From Stomorhina lunata (lineage: Eukaryota > Arthropoda > Insecta > Diptera > Rhiniidae): a stretch of DNA of 64,000 nt. The notes below the pieces were generated by a model. It saw only the letters and a program-made list of their open reading frames with translations, was not told where the DNA came from and searched no databases. Below, in pieces: positions 25,556 through 35,925 of this stretch; the stretch's first letter is position 1, and each line of letters opens with the position of its first letter. The position numbers and the translations under genes are program-made. The DNA lies in NCBI GenBank assembly GCA_933228675.1, contig OW121744.1, positions 93,146,885-93,210,884 on the forward strand, written 5' to 3'.

Positions 25556-28500
25556 TTTAATTTTGAACGAACGAATTTTTGAAAAAATAATCATATAGTA
25601 TGTATAAGTTTAGGAGTCTTAAATTCGAACTTGATTTCGAACTAAACTTTATGGCTGTAAAATAATTTCTTCAATTTTTTTTTTTTGAAACAATTAATTT
25701 CTAGTTTTGATTAAAATGTTAAATAAAATTAAGATTTCAAGAATATTCTTGAAAATCAAATCTTTTAAAGTGTTAATCTTATCTTCGAAAATTCGAAATT
25801 GTTTTCGAACTTAACTTTTGCGCTCTAAAATAATATTTTCCACATTTTTTAAACAATTAATTGATATTTTTGCTTAAAATGTTAAGTATTTACAATTCAA
25901 TATTCGATATTCGATGTTCGAAAATTCGAAATTAATTTTGATTAGTTATTAAATTGGTTATTGAATAATTTAAAAATTATATTCAACTTATTTCCAATAT
26001 AAAAACTAAAAAAATAAAATAAAAATTTAAAGAATTTAATTAAACAAGTTTAGCTTAAGTTCGAAAATTCGAAGTTAGAGTCATATTTCAGTTATCAGCT
26101 TCAAAATAATATCAAAATTGTTCAGAAATATTTAAATCTTTACAATTCTTGGAATTTTTTCTAATCTTCGAATATTCGAACTTGATTTCGAAGTAAACAT
26201 TTTGGACCAAATTTTGACTTTATCACTTAATTTAACTTAAAAATGTATGTTGTTTTACTGGTTTAAACCATGTTTGAACTTTCGAATTATCTTTCTCCAT
26301 TCGAAAATTCTAACATGACTTCGAACTTAATACTTTTTGCTCGAAAATTATTTATAAAACTTTTTTAGCTCCATTTCTATAAAAGTTTATTTAACATTAT
26401 TAAACCAAGTAGTTTTGCTAATGTTAACCTAATGTTCGAAAATTCGAATTTAATTTCGAATTTTAGTTTTATGCTTTAAACTGATTTTAAATACATTTTT
26501 TGTTTATTTTCCTTCAAAAATGTTTCCAAATAATAAAAATTGTAACAATTTGAATCTTTTTAAGCAAATATTCGAAAATTCGAACTTAATTTCGAGTTAA
26601 TATTTTTGCTTAAAACTGATAATATACAAATTTTAGTTCAATTTCTTTTAAATTTTATTTTTTCGAGCATAATTTAAAATTTACAATGTATAAAATTCAA
26701 TGTTAATGTTCGAAAAATTAAACCTGAATTCGAATTTAAATTTTTTGCTTTAGACTAATTTATTTCTATCAAAATTTTTTGTTAATAACGAAATATTTAC
26801 AATTTTGTTCCTAAAAATATTACAATTTGACGAAAATAGAAATTTATTTAAATGTTTACATTCTTAGAAGATGTTCGAAAATTTAAAAAACAAATCGAAC
26901 ATTCAATTTTTCTGAAAATTTTATATTTAACACTTAAATTTATATCAATTTATATTTTTAAACAAATACAAAATTAAAAATTTAGTTATTTATACATTTT
27001 TGGCTAATGTTCGCAAATTCGAACTCAATTTCGAAAATTATTTTTCTGTTTTTTTATCATTTCTAACACTTTTTTTGTTATATTTTCTTCAAATTTGTTT
27101 GGAAATACAAAAATTACATTCTTAAAAGATGTACGAAAATTTAAAAAAAAATTCGAACATTTTCTCAAAATTTTATATTTAACACTTTAATTTAACACAA
27201 TTTATATTTTTAAACAAATAAAAAATTGAGAATGACGTTATTTACACATTTTTGGCTAATGTTCGAAAATTCGAACTCATTTTCGAATATTATTTTTCTG
27301 TTTTTTAAAAATTTCTTACACATTTTTGGTTATATTTTCTTTAAATTTCTTTGAAAATACAAAAATTACATTCTTAGAAGATGTTCGAAAATTTGAAAAA
27401 AAAAATCGAAAATGAAAATTTCCTTAAAATTTTATATTAAACACCTCAATTTCACCCAATTTCTATTTTTAAACAAATAAAAAATTAAGAAATCCGTTAT
27501 TTAAACATTTTTGGCTAATGTTCGAAAATTCGAACTCATTTTCGAAAATTATTTTTCTGTTTTTTAATAATTTCTAACACTTTTTTTGTTATATTTTGTT
27601 ATATAAATTTTCATTTATTTCCACGTTTGAAAAATATCATCAAACTAACTTGTCTTTTAATGTTCGAAAATTCGAAATTAATTTCGAATTAATATTTTTT
27701 TGCTAACAATTATTTAAGAAACTTAAGAATTCAATGCCTTTAAAAATTGGGCCATAAAAAGTAAATACTGTAAATTGTTTACACATTTCGTATATTCGAA
27801 CTTAATTTTGAACTTAAACTCATATCTTAGTTTAAAAATGTTTTTTAATAAATTTTATATTATTTCCAGGTTCCAAAAATATCGAGTTATCATTATAACT
27901 AACTAGTTTTTCAATGTTCGAAAATTCGAAATTGATTTCGAATTATAATGTTTTTGCTTAAAATGATTTTAAAAACTTTCCAATTCAATTTCTTTAAAAC
28001 TTTGGCCAGAAAAAGTAAAAATTATAAGTTTTTTACACAGTTCGAATATTCGAACTTAATTTCGAATTTAAATTTAAACTCAAATTTTAGTTTAAAAATG
28101 ATTTTTAATAAATTTTATATTATTTCCAGGTTCGAAAAATATCGGGTTATCATCAAAACTAACTTCTTTTTCAATGTTGGAAAATTCGAAATTGATTTCG
28201 AACTATAATGTTTTTTCTTAAAATGATTTTAAAAACTTTACTATTTAATTTCCTTTAAAAATTCGGCAGAATAAATAAAAATTATATTTTTTTTTTAAGT
28301 TTAAATATTCGAACTTAATTTCGAATTTAAATTTAAACTCATTTTTTAGTTAAGAATTGGTTGCAATAAATTTTCAATTATTTCCACGTTTGAAAAATAT
28401 CGAGTTATCATCAAACTAACTTGTCTTTTAATGTTCGAAAATTCGAAATTAATTTCGAATAAATATTTTTTTGCTTAAAATGATTTTAAAAACTTTCCAA

Positions 28501-28560
28501 TTCAATTTCTTTAAAAATTTCTCCAGAAAATCATAAAAATATCCAATTTTTCTAATAAAA
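25556..28560. repeat. Complex AT-rich repeat field with TTCGAAAATTCGAA dyads
   Basis: The 14-mer TTCGAAAATTCGAA occurs perfectly at about 25783, 25917, 26060, 26435, 26571, 27262, 27521, 27663, 27917 and 28434, usually followed within about 20 bases by another TTTCGAA. The right part is a tandem repeat of about 257 bp (starts near 27661, 27915, 28173, 28432) with shared text such as CTTAAAATGATTTTAAAAAC. A related set with TTTTTGGCTAATGTTCGAA repeats near 27000, 27255 and 27514. The left part is more diverged. No gene. Confidence 0.85.
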
Positions 28561-29110
28561 GCTTTGAACAATTTCTTTCAAACTTCTTTCAAATTTTAGT
28601 CATTTTAACGATAATCTTTATGTTAAATTGCAAATGTTAGTCATTATCCTTTTTCTTTTAAATTTTAACCAAATATTTAAAGGGGTATATAAACAATTTT
28701 TAATTAAAAGAAAAAATTCAATGACCCCTCGTTGTTTTCTTCTCTCCTCGTTTTGTTTTGAGCTTGAAGACAAAGTGCATTTTTAATGCAAATTAAGGAA
28801 AAAAACTACATAAATACGAAAAAAATACATGAACAAATTGTTCAACCCAAATTCGAGGAGAAAAAAGGTCCTTAAATAACAAAACGTGTACGTACGAGCA
28901 TAAAAATGTAAGAAAACAGAATAATGGGGCTTGTTAAATGTTAAATGTTATTTTGTAAATATAATTCTCTTGAATTGCTTCAGAAAACAGTGTTGTCAAC
29001 TTTGAATTTTTAAAAAGCTATAAAAAAGCTAAGAACGCCTATTTTAAAATTATCGAAGTTACAGAAAAAATAGACGTGAATAATTTAATTAAACTTTATG
29101 CCTTTTACTA
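28561..29110. other. AT-rich spacer, no gene seen
   Basis: No recognisable gene or element. A possible element end, CAGTGTTGTCAACTTTG near 28988, has no partner that I can find. Confidence 0.5.
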
Positions 29111-29114
29111 TTTT

Positions 29115-29178
29115 GATAGGATCCTCTATTTGATAGGATCCTCTATTTGATAGGATCCTCTATTTGATAGGATCCTCT
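29115..29178. repeat. 17-bp minisatellite containing AGGATCCT
   Basis: GATAGGATCCTCTATTT is repeated head to tail almost four times without error. Each unit contains the 8-bp palindrome AGGATCCT. Confidence 0.95.
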
Positions 29179-29211
29179 TAATTCTTCTGAAAAAAATAAA
29201 AAGCTGTTTTA

Positions 29212-29575
29212 GAATTCCATGCCCTTCGATCTTGTTCTCCAATTTCGTAAGCCAAGCTTTGAAAGATTTTCCTCTAATTGGTCTTTCAATCAAAGTTTCG
29301 AACGTCCACTTCTAACATAAGGACATTTTTTTATAATTCTAGCTTTTTCCACACATATTTTTATAGTTCTTATGGAAGAAATCACGGCACATGTTAGCTC
29401 ACTACATAAACGGGTGTTAACGTAGTTCTCTGGGTAATACCCCGAGGAGGTCAGTGTCCACAGTTAAGATAAAGAATAACCAAGATAAGTCTGGGCTTAC
29501 AAAGTTAAGACCAATTAGAACCGTTGATTGGTATCCATCATCTCATACATTAGCCAAGGCGGTATTACTGACGCA
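29212..29575 (+). repeat. Dispersed repeat X, copy 2
   Basis: Collinear with 1739-2180 from AGAATTCCATG to the 'aagttaagaccaa...ggtat' region, with small indels. It starts just after the minisatellite. No intact frame. Confidence 0.6.
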
Positions 29576-29739
29576 ATATCTTTATCCCAGTTCACATATA
29601 ATGTTATGTAGTCTATTCTGATATCTAAGCAGGCAAATAATTATATTTATAGACTTTGATCAAATCTAATTTGTGTCTTTAAAGCTATTTCTTTTATATG
29701 CAAATGGAGATCCATGTCTAAGATGCACATTTTTCCCGT

Positions 29740-30175
29740 AATCTGTAAATAATTTTATTTACACGTTCAACTAAAGTTGCGTGGATTATCGTGTTCATAA
29801 TAGGCCACCAAACGGGTAAGAATTGGTCTTTCAATGGCTTTGTATAACCAGTAAATTAATCGATTTTCAGTCCCCGAGTTCTACATTCTTCTGTTATCCT
29901 TGTCTCTCAGTGGAGCATAGGGCCTCGAAGTTTTACCATTAAGTTTCTAAAAATACATTGCTGCGTAGGATTGACTCTCTTTTTATAATTTGATATCCAT
30001 TTAATCTTGTAATCAAATACTTCTTCCAGAAAATTGGTTTCTGTCGATAATTCTTATAATCTTCCTCCAAGTTTTTAGAAATTAAAGAAGGCAATCTCTT
30101 CTCGTAAAAATCACTATGTCCGTTTTTGATAGAGTTTCTCCACATTTTGTTGGTGAAATGACTGCTCCTTGAGGT
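29740..30175 (-). pseudogene. Reverse transcriptase remnant, RNase H-type non-LTR element
   Basis: Frames on the minus strand, with stops, resemble the RT C-terminal region of I/LOA-group elements: a 'SKTD.VIFTRR' segment, then 'LSTETNFLEEVFDYKIKW' (family form ETKYLGVxxDxKLxW) and, after an interruption, 'WLYKAIERPILT' (family form WLYxAxxRPILTYG). The open frame at 29939-30145 is part of it. The catalytic YADD region is missing. A short RTE1 3' end (29883-29940) separates the two halves. Clearly non-functional; clade assignment is tentative. Confidence 0.5.
29883..29940 (-). mobile_element. Very short RTE1 3' end inserted in an RT remnant
   Basis: Matches the 3' terminus seen at 48885, 57815 and 61780: the minus strand reads ...GCCCTATGCTCCACTGAGAG, then AAGGATAACAGAAGAA. 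Only about 58 bp remain, as expected for an extremely 5'-truncated insertion. Confidence 0.6.
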
Positions 30176-30589
30176 GTGTCTCTGGTGGCAATAGCTTGTA
30201 GTACTGATTTATACAATTCTGACTGAATCTATCGTTGTTATCCTCAAAGGCAAGGAGTTTCTTGACCCTATAACCAGACTATATTGCAAAAGGTATGATG
30301 TTCATTTCATGACGAATTTGGAATACCTCGAAGACATTAAATTTTCAATGATTCTCCACTCACTTTTAAGAACGTTATCATTTGCCTCAGTTGATGACAG
30401 TTGAGGATCCAAAATTTTGCAATTTTGGGCCTACCCGATTTTATAATCAAACGATTTTTAGATTTAAGGGTTGTGAAGTTTTACTGGAACAATGGATCAA
30501 TTCAATTCTTTTAAATGGGGCGGATCACATCTGGTAATAACTACAAAACCACAAAGAATTTAAGTATATTAAATTCCACAAGCACTTAC

Positions 30590-31350
30590 TGAATTATCGA
30601 TAAGAGGCTTATTCAAGACAACCTGAAACCTTGGGGCGATATCGCAGAGAAACGCCCCCAGAAGTAGAGTGACTGTCTCCTCAATTTCGATGTTGTGACA
30701 ACTGCGACAGTGTTAAAGGTTAAGTCTTCTGGTATGAAACCCAAAAACCTAGTGTCCTGTTAAGATAGAGATTATACAACATTTATCGTTATAAGTGGCC
30801 ATGTTTGCCTGGAGATTGAACAAGTGGTTTCAGTGGGCCAAGTATTCTGGGCTGACCCATAAAGAGATTGCCCAATTACTGTCCGTTAATTGGTCGATGT
30901 TTTTCTGACTCAGGAGAGCAGCGGGTGTGTTGTGCTCAGGTACCCAGAAAAGTTTAATACTGCAATGTCTCGCCATCTCGTTAAGAGATCAAACATCTTT
31001 AAAAATCTGCCATTAAGGCATTAGGGATTTCCAGAGATAGTTACAGTAAAGGATTTGTTAAAGAGAGGAGTGTATATGCAGTAGTCAATGTAGTCAGATA
31101 TATTAATAATTTTATCTAGAATAGTGGAGTGTCCTATTAGTGAGTGGGACCAGGTTCCGATACTGCTAAGTCGGACAGCCGAGTTAAGACCAATTTTTCG
31201 TGCCACTAGCTTGACTGGGAGCCAGTTAAGCATGACAAAGAATGCCTTAGATGATGTGGTTTTTAAGGCACCAGTAATCATTACAGCAGACGATCTTAAT
31301 ATTTTAGTAAGAGTGAGAGTGAGATTAGGATAGAAAAGAAGTGGTAGCAA
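30590..31350 (-). pseudogene. Non-LTR element remnant, RNase H family A (copy 2)
   Basis: The minus-strand frame at 31021-31350 matches the plus-strand copy at 35640-35925: ITGALKTTSSKAFFVMLNW, SAVRLSSIGTWSHSLIGHST, and 'FNKSFTVTISG'. Further along (30600-30960) nucleotide similarity continues to the RNase H C-terminal half of the copy at 36210-36690 (for example CTTGTTC, GGCAAACATGGCC, CCAGAAGACTTAA). The segment encoding the first RNase H motifs is deleted between them. Stops and indels throughout; not functional. Confidence 0.7.
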
Positions 31351-31379
31351 CTACGTTATCATAGGGAAAGAATCCTACC

Positions 31380-31725
31380 TAAGCCATCTGAGTCCCACCC
31401 ACAACATCACTCAGTTCGCCTATGTCACCTATGGAATCTGTTACCTTATGGAATCTGTTACCTAGAAATGTAAGTCATGGATTGCTCATTTCCATCTATA
31501 TAGCCCAGAATTCAGTGCGCAATGGCCAGTTAGAATACCTATGAAGACGTCTTTTAAAACCCAGCAATAACTTGGCTTTGCGTTAGGGTCCAATTTATTG
31601 TGCAAGTGGCCAAGTTAATGCCAAGTTATGCCAGTTCTTTGCTATTTCCTCACCGACCCAAGACTTGATTCTGGGTTTCCAGACACAAATTCTGAAAAAG
31701 CTGGACATATGGAAAAAAAAATACT
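31380..31725 (-). pseudogene. Non-LTR element 3' coding remnant, family B
   Basis: The minus strand encodes 'KSWVGEEIAKNWH' and 'KLLLGFKRRLHRYSNWPLRTEFW', which align with the plus-strand copy at 60400-60590 (KSWISKKITKTWG, RSSLRRCIGFLTGHCALNS). It is joined directly to family A on the same strand. Interrupted by stops. Confidence 0.55.
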
Positions 31726-31829
31726 TGACAATTAGCTAGACATTAATAATAAAAAACTTGCTTTAATAATTTGCTTCGATGAATCTTTCAATTTTTGATA
31801 AACGGAATTGCGAATACTGTAATTAACCG

Positions 31830-32075
31830 CTGCGATATCGAGAGAAAATGAAATCGTCCGAGATGCTGTAGCTAATACATCTGAAACAATTTTCAACAGA
31901 AAACACATGTTATTCGCTTTTGTCGATGACATTGATATCATGGGGCACATATTACGCGATTTGACTGCCGCCTTTTCAAGTATCAAGAAGGAATCTAATA
32001 AAATGGGTCTAGTTATCAATGAATCAAAACAAAACAAAGGTCTTCAATCCTCAAGAGTTGGACCACATGTGATCG
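31830..32075 (+). pseudogene. RTE2 reverse transcriptase fragment
   Basis: The frame contains NRKHMLFAFVDDIDIMG, then 'LTAAFSSIKKESNKMGLVIN', matching NRTHMLFAFADDIDILG in the RTE2 copies at 52731 and 55857. The RT catalytic box, normally Y/FADD, reads FVDD here, an alanine-to-valine change in front of the two aspartates. Truncated at both ends; not functional. Confidence 0.75.
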
Positions 32076-32239
32076 TTGATCTTGTTCGAAATAGTGAAAC
32101 AGAAATTTTTATGAAAATACTTACGTTTTCTTTCGACTTGTTTTTCAACTTATCTTTCGCATAAAATAAAGTTAGTGAAACGAAAAACAAATTTCTTTCG
32201 TATAGGATAAGAAAGAAAGCATTCTTTCGAGATCGTGGA

Positions 32240-32375
32240 ACAGGCTTGTAATCAGATATTTAGCCTAGAAATTTTGCTTCAAGTTTTTGAGAATTAAAGG
32301 AAGACAATATTTTTCTCGTAAAAATCATTGTGTCCGTTTTTGATAGATTAATATTAAAACGGCATTTTGTTGCAC
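32240..32375 (-). pseudogene. Short reverse transcriptase remnant
   Basis: The minus strand encodes NLSKTDTMIFTRK and 'SFNSQKLEAKFLG', similar in DNA and protein to 30050-30150 (SKTDIVIFTRR). Same non-LTR family; isolated fragment. Confidence 0.5.
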
Positions 32376-33005
32376 ACTTAGGCAGAAATATCCAAACGAG
32401 TTCTTTAAAGCTTCCATTGACTTTTGGAAAAAAAAAGTTAACAAAATATTTTTCGCAGTCAAAACTCGAAAACCTCTAAATTGGCAATACTATCTTTAAC
32501 ATACAAAGAGAATTTATGATTAAGATGAAACAAAAACAAACAAAAGCAGCAGCAGCGAAAGAACGAAGCAAATGAAAAGAAAAAATAAGGCAAACAATTT
32601 TGTTCTCTTAAATAAATTATGAGTATGTATAAACAAAAGCAACAAAAACAACAAGAAATTTAAAAATATACACTTTTTTTTAGAGAAATATAAGTATGAA
32701 TGTATGTATGTATGATTGTATGTTTGCAAGTATGTAGTTTTGTATGGAGGAATCTATAGGTAAATGACTGTAAGTCTGACAGACTATCAGCAACATTTTC
32801 AAACATTCTTCAGTTCAATATAAAAAAAAGCTATAAATTTGTTGTTGTTGTTTTAAGTTCACCCAGTTTTTGACACATTTAAAAAAAGGCAACGATTTAA
32901 ATTTGCAACAAAATCTCCAACAAGAGACGCCCAAATTTGGGGGTTTATTTAAGTTTTAAGATTTTTTTTCTTCTAAAATTTGTAGGAAAATTTAAAATAT
33001 TTTAC
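32376..33005 (-). other. Possible start of a first intron
   Basis: AT-rich, with a TATG-type microsatellite at about 32695-32740. If the exon at 33006-33035 is real, this is intron sequence beginning GTAAAATATT at 33005. Otherwise I see no gene here. Confidence 0.35.
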
Positions 33006-33035
33006 CTTAAAAGGCTTTTTGTTGTCAGCTTCCAT
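33006..33035 (-). CDS. Possible first coding exon of a host gene
   Basis: On the minus strand an ATG in good insect context (CTACAAAATGG) opens the ten codons MEADNKKPFK and runs into a textbook splice donor, AAG|GTAAAA, at 33006/33005, in phase 0. Upstream is a long leader rich in CAA and CAG (CAGCAGCTGCAGCAACATC, then repeated AACAACAAC), the kind of 5' UTR common in fly genes. Ten residues are too few to identify a product. The downstream exon would have to lie left of the retrotransposon remnants and possibly left of the satellite domain, or outside the window. It could be chance; the combination of leader, start context and donor is why I list it. Confidence 0.4.
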
Positions 33036-33505
33036 TTTGTAGTTGTTGTTGTTGCTGTTGTTCTTGATGATGTTGCTGCAGCTGCTGATGACTTTGTTAA
33101 TTGTCAAATTTGTTAAAACACTTTTTCACTTATTCCGAAACACTAGATAAAAAGTCCAATAAAAAGTCTTTGTTCTATTTTTTGGGGGCACTACAAGTCC
33201 TTAGCAAAAGTTTTCCTTTCGTTTTTTTTTTTTGGCTTAAATTTTTATTAAGTTTTTCTTTAATTAATGTTTGCTTTAGGTTTTTTATTTAACTCAAACT
33301 TTTTGTCTATGATTTATTAATCAACACAATCTTTAGCTCACTCAGTCCATAAGCATTTGCTTTTTTTTAATTCTTTGTTTCAAAAAACGTTCTTTGTTCT
33401 TTTTTCTGAGTTTTTAGAAAGAATTTTGCATTTAGCACAACTTTAGCGAGCACCGGTTGTACTTTAAATGAGCTCTAGAACATGCATGTGCTTGTTTTAT
33501 AAAAC
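33036..33505 (-). promoter_or_regulatory. Putative 5' leader with TATA-like palindrome
   Basis: The minus strand has GTTTTATAAAAC at 33494-33505 and a TCATTT initiator-like hexamer at 33481-33476, closer together than usual (about 22 bases). The 440-base stretch to the ATG at 33035 ends in CAG/CAA repeats. Motif evidence only. Confidence 0.25.
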
Positions 33506-34060
33506 CCCATATTATAACATTTTTTTTATTTGGAGCTAAGTTTTGTTTACATTTTCCATGTATGGGGTTAGCTCTCTTTCAAATCAAACACTCTCTGTTA
33601 TTTAACACTCTTTCTATCACTTACACTCTCTGTTATCATATACCAACACTAACTGTTAAAGCAAAACAGCTGTTAAGTAAAAAAAGGCGTGTGTGTTGTT
33701 GCTGTTAAATTTTGCTTTCTTTTAACATTCTCATAGTAAATTTAGGTTAAGTTTACATTGGTTCTGTTAATTTACTTGAATTTTAGTTAACAGTTCACGT
33801 CATTTATGTATTTATGATGAATGTTAATGTTAAATATGTCATATTTTCTGTTCTATTTTATGAAAGGACATTTTTTACTTTTTTGTTTTCAATATATAAT
33901 ATACATGCACAAACATGCATGTATTTGCTTAATGTTTATTTTTTTCGCCAAAATTTAACGTCATACAAAGGAAATTCAAATTTAAAGAAATTCAAGGAAA
34001 TTTCTTTATTTAATAACATTATTTGTTTCTGTAAAACAAGTAATTAAGAAAATCTTCGTA
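33506..34060. other. AT-rich sequence, no gene seen
   Basis: Contains a run of TCTCTGTTA-like repeats (33580-33665). Could be upstream region of the candidate exon. The open frame at 33814-34047 has no recognisable features. Confidence 0.45.
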
Positions 34061-34069
34061 ATTCTAAAA

Positions 34070-35160
34070 GGTTATTTCGAAACCCTAGAGTTAGCAAGAT
34101 ACAAAATCAGAGAGACTTTGCCCAACATTAGCTTAAAACTAAATATGGCGCCATCTAGTGTAGTGACCTTATGTTTAGGTTGATTTTAGCCATCGTTAAA
34201 ACACTCTTGTACGCTGGAGCGTTATCTTGATAAAAAAATATTTTTTTGTGTTGTTAGCCAGGACGTTTTTCTCGAATTTGTACAATTAATTGATCCAAAA
34301 GGTTGCAATAGTACTCTGAATTTATTGTTTTACCCTTTTGCAGATAGTCAATCAATAAAATACCTTTGAAGTCCCAAAAAACCGTTGCCATAACCTTACC
34401 AGCCGATTGATTTGCTTTTGCCTTCTTTGGGGCACTTCCTCCAGCTTCAGTCCATTGTTTGGATTGTTCCTTTGTCTCTGGAGTATGGTGGTGGATCCAT
34501 GTCTCATCAACAGTTATGAAACGACGCTTAAAACCCATTCTATTTCGCTTAAAACGATCCAAACAAGCTTGAGAAATGTTCATTCTTATGCGTTTTTGGT
34601 CGACTGTTAGCAAATGCGGCACCCATATTGCAAAAAGCTTTTTCATCTGTAGTTCTTCATGCAAAATGAAATGGACTCGATCATTTGAGATGCCCATGAT
34701 ATTAGCTGTTTCACGCACTTTTATTCGTCGATCATTTAATACCATATCATGCATTTTGGCTACAATTTCTGTTGTTGTTGCTGTTTTTGGACGTCCACTA
34801 CGTGGTTCATCTTCAATGCTTGTACGACGACCACGTTTAAATTCAGCAACCCAATTTTTTACTCTTGCATATGAAGGAGCACTTTCATCTAACACGTTCA
34901 CCATATCATTATGAATTTTTTGTCCCGATAAACCTTTTTTATGTAAATATTTTATGACACCACGTATTTCTAATTTTTCCATTGTAAAAAAATTGCGGAT
35001 GCGTCTTTTGTGAACACCTGCTTCTGTATGAAGGAGTTACCAGATCGAAACAAAATTTAATACGTTTATAGCAGAGATGGAAGTTTCCAAAACACTTAAC
35101 TTTTTTCTGTTTGTACCACATTTTTTGTGCTAGGCTAAGGAGTTTCCGAACCGCCCTCGT
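34070..35160 (-). mobile_element. mariner-type transposon, internally deleted
   Basis: Reading the minus strand, the 5' end is ACGAGGGCGGTTCGGAAACT next to TATA at 35160-35163, a mariner-like terminal repeat beside a TA target. About 180 bases later comes the transposase start. The other end at about 34070-34095 (GGTTATTTCGAAACCC) is only a loose match to the terminal repeat. Total length about 1.09 kb, against about 1.3 kb for intact mariners, because the 3' part of the transposase is missing. Confidence 0.7.
34254..34982 (-). pseudogene. mariner transposase, broken
   Basis: 242 codons from ATG to a stop. Residues 1-110 form the DNA-binding half, with GRPKT at 63-67. The mariner signature WVPHLL lies at 120-125, and the first catalytic aspartate is D159 in TVDETWIHHH. 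After the stop codon (TAA at 34254-34256) the same frame continues for about 20 codons and contains the second catalytic box, YQDNAPAY, so the stop is secondary. The third catalytic box (normally YSPDLAP in mariners, about 34 residues later) is absent: the frame runs out near 34140. Intact mariner transposases are about 345 residues. Cut-and-paste transposase by family; this copy cannot be active. Confidence 0.9.
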
Positions 35161-35164
35161 ATAT

Positions 35165-35360
35165 GAATAAGAATGCAGTCGTTGTAGTAACGGCTTTGAT
35201 CGATCTAAACTTGGTTAGCCCAAACCTATCTTAATCTATCCTTCATCTCAACTGTGGGAGCTAACAGACTCGCAGTAAGACCTGAGGACTACGTTTACTA
35301 CCCGTTTATGTTGTGGGCGAACATGTCTTCTTCTGTCATCCTTGACTCCCTTCTCGCGTA
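35165..35360 (-). repeat. Dispersed repeat X remnant and a trace of RTE1 3' end
   Basis: 35195-35285 read on the minus strand matches the repeat X core (CACAGTTGAGATGAAGGAT). 35325-35355 on the plus strand reads CTTCTTCTGTCATCCTTGA, like the terminal bases of RTE1 copies. Confidence 0.4.
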
Positions 35361-35364
35361 AATA

Positions 35365-35925
35365 CAAAATACCCAGCTTTACTCTTCCAAAATTAAATAA
35401 GTTTGAACTTATGCTCATTGATCATGCCAAATATCTGGTGGTTATTCTGGACTCAAAACTGTCCTAGAGCCTGAACACCCAATTTGGGGTGTCTAAAGCG
35501 TCTTTTGCGCTCTATTCATGCAGAGGGGCCATTGGCAAAACCTGGGGTCTAAATTCCATCAACACTGCCTGGCTCTTCGACATGGTGGTTAAGCCTATAT
35601 TAATATATGGCAAACCAAGGCAAACCAGAGGGACTATTTTAACAAAATCTTAAGATCTTCCGCTCTAATGATTGCCGGTGCCTTAAGAACTACTCCATCA
35701 AAGGCGCTCTTTGCCATGCTCAACTGGCTCCCAGCCGAACTAATGGCAATGCAAATTGCTCTTAACTCGGCTGTCCGTCTCAGCACAATTGGAACCTGGT
35801 CCCACTCACAAACCGGACATTCCACTATCCTGGACAAAATCACAAATATCCCTGACCACATAGATTAGGAGGAGTGGATATGCACTCCTATCTTCGACAA
35901 ATCTTTCACTGTGACTATCTCTGGA
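35365..35925 (+). pseudogene. Reverse transcriptase C-terminal region, family A
   Basis: Conceptual frames encode 'KIPSFTLPKLNKFEL', 'AKYLVVILDSKL', 'KASFALYSCRGAIGKTWGL', 'WLFDMVVKPILIYG' and then the open stretch 35668-35868 with IAGALRTTPSKALFAMLNW and AVRLSTIGTWSHSQTGHST. This order (thumb region after the YADD palm) is that of RNase H-bearing non-LTR elements of the I/LOA/R1 group. Stops occur at the end of DSKLS and before the open stretch, and the element is 5' truncated, so the palm and endonuclease are missing. It joins the RNase H frame at 35874 by a one-base frameshift near 35930. Confidence 0.75.

Noticed and set aside
34576..34914. 112-codon plus-strand frame
   Set aside because: Antisense shadow of the mariner transposase.
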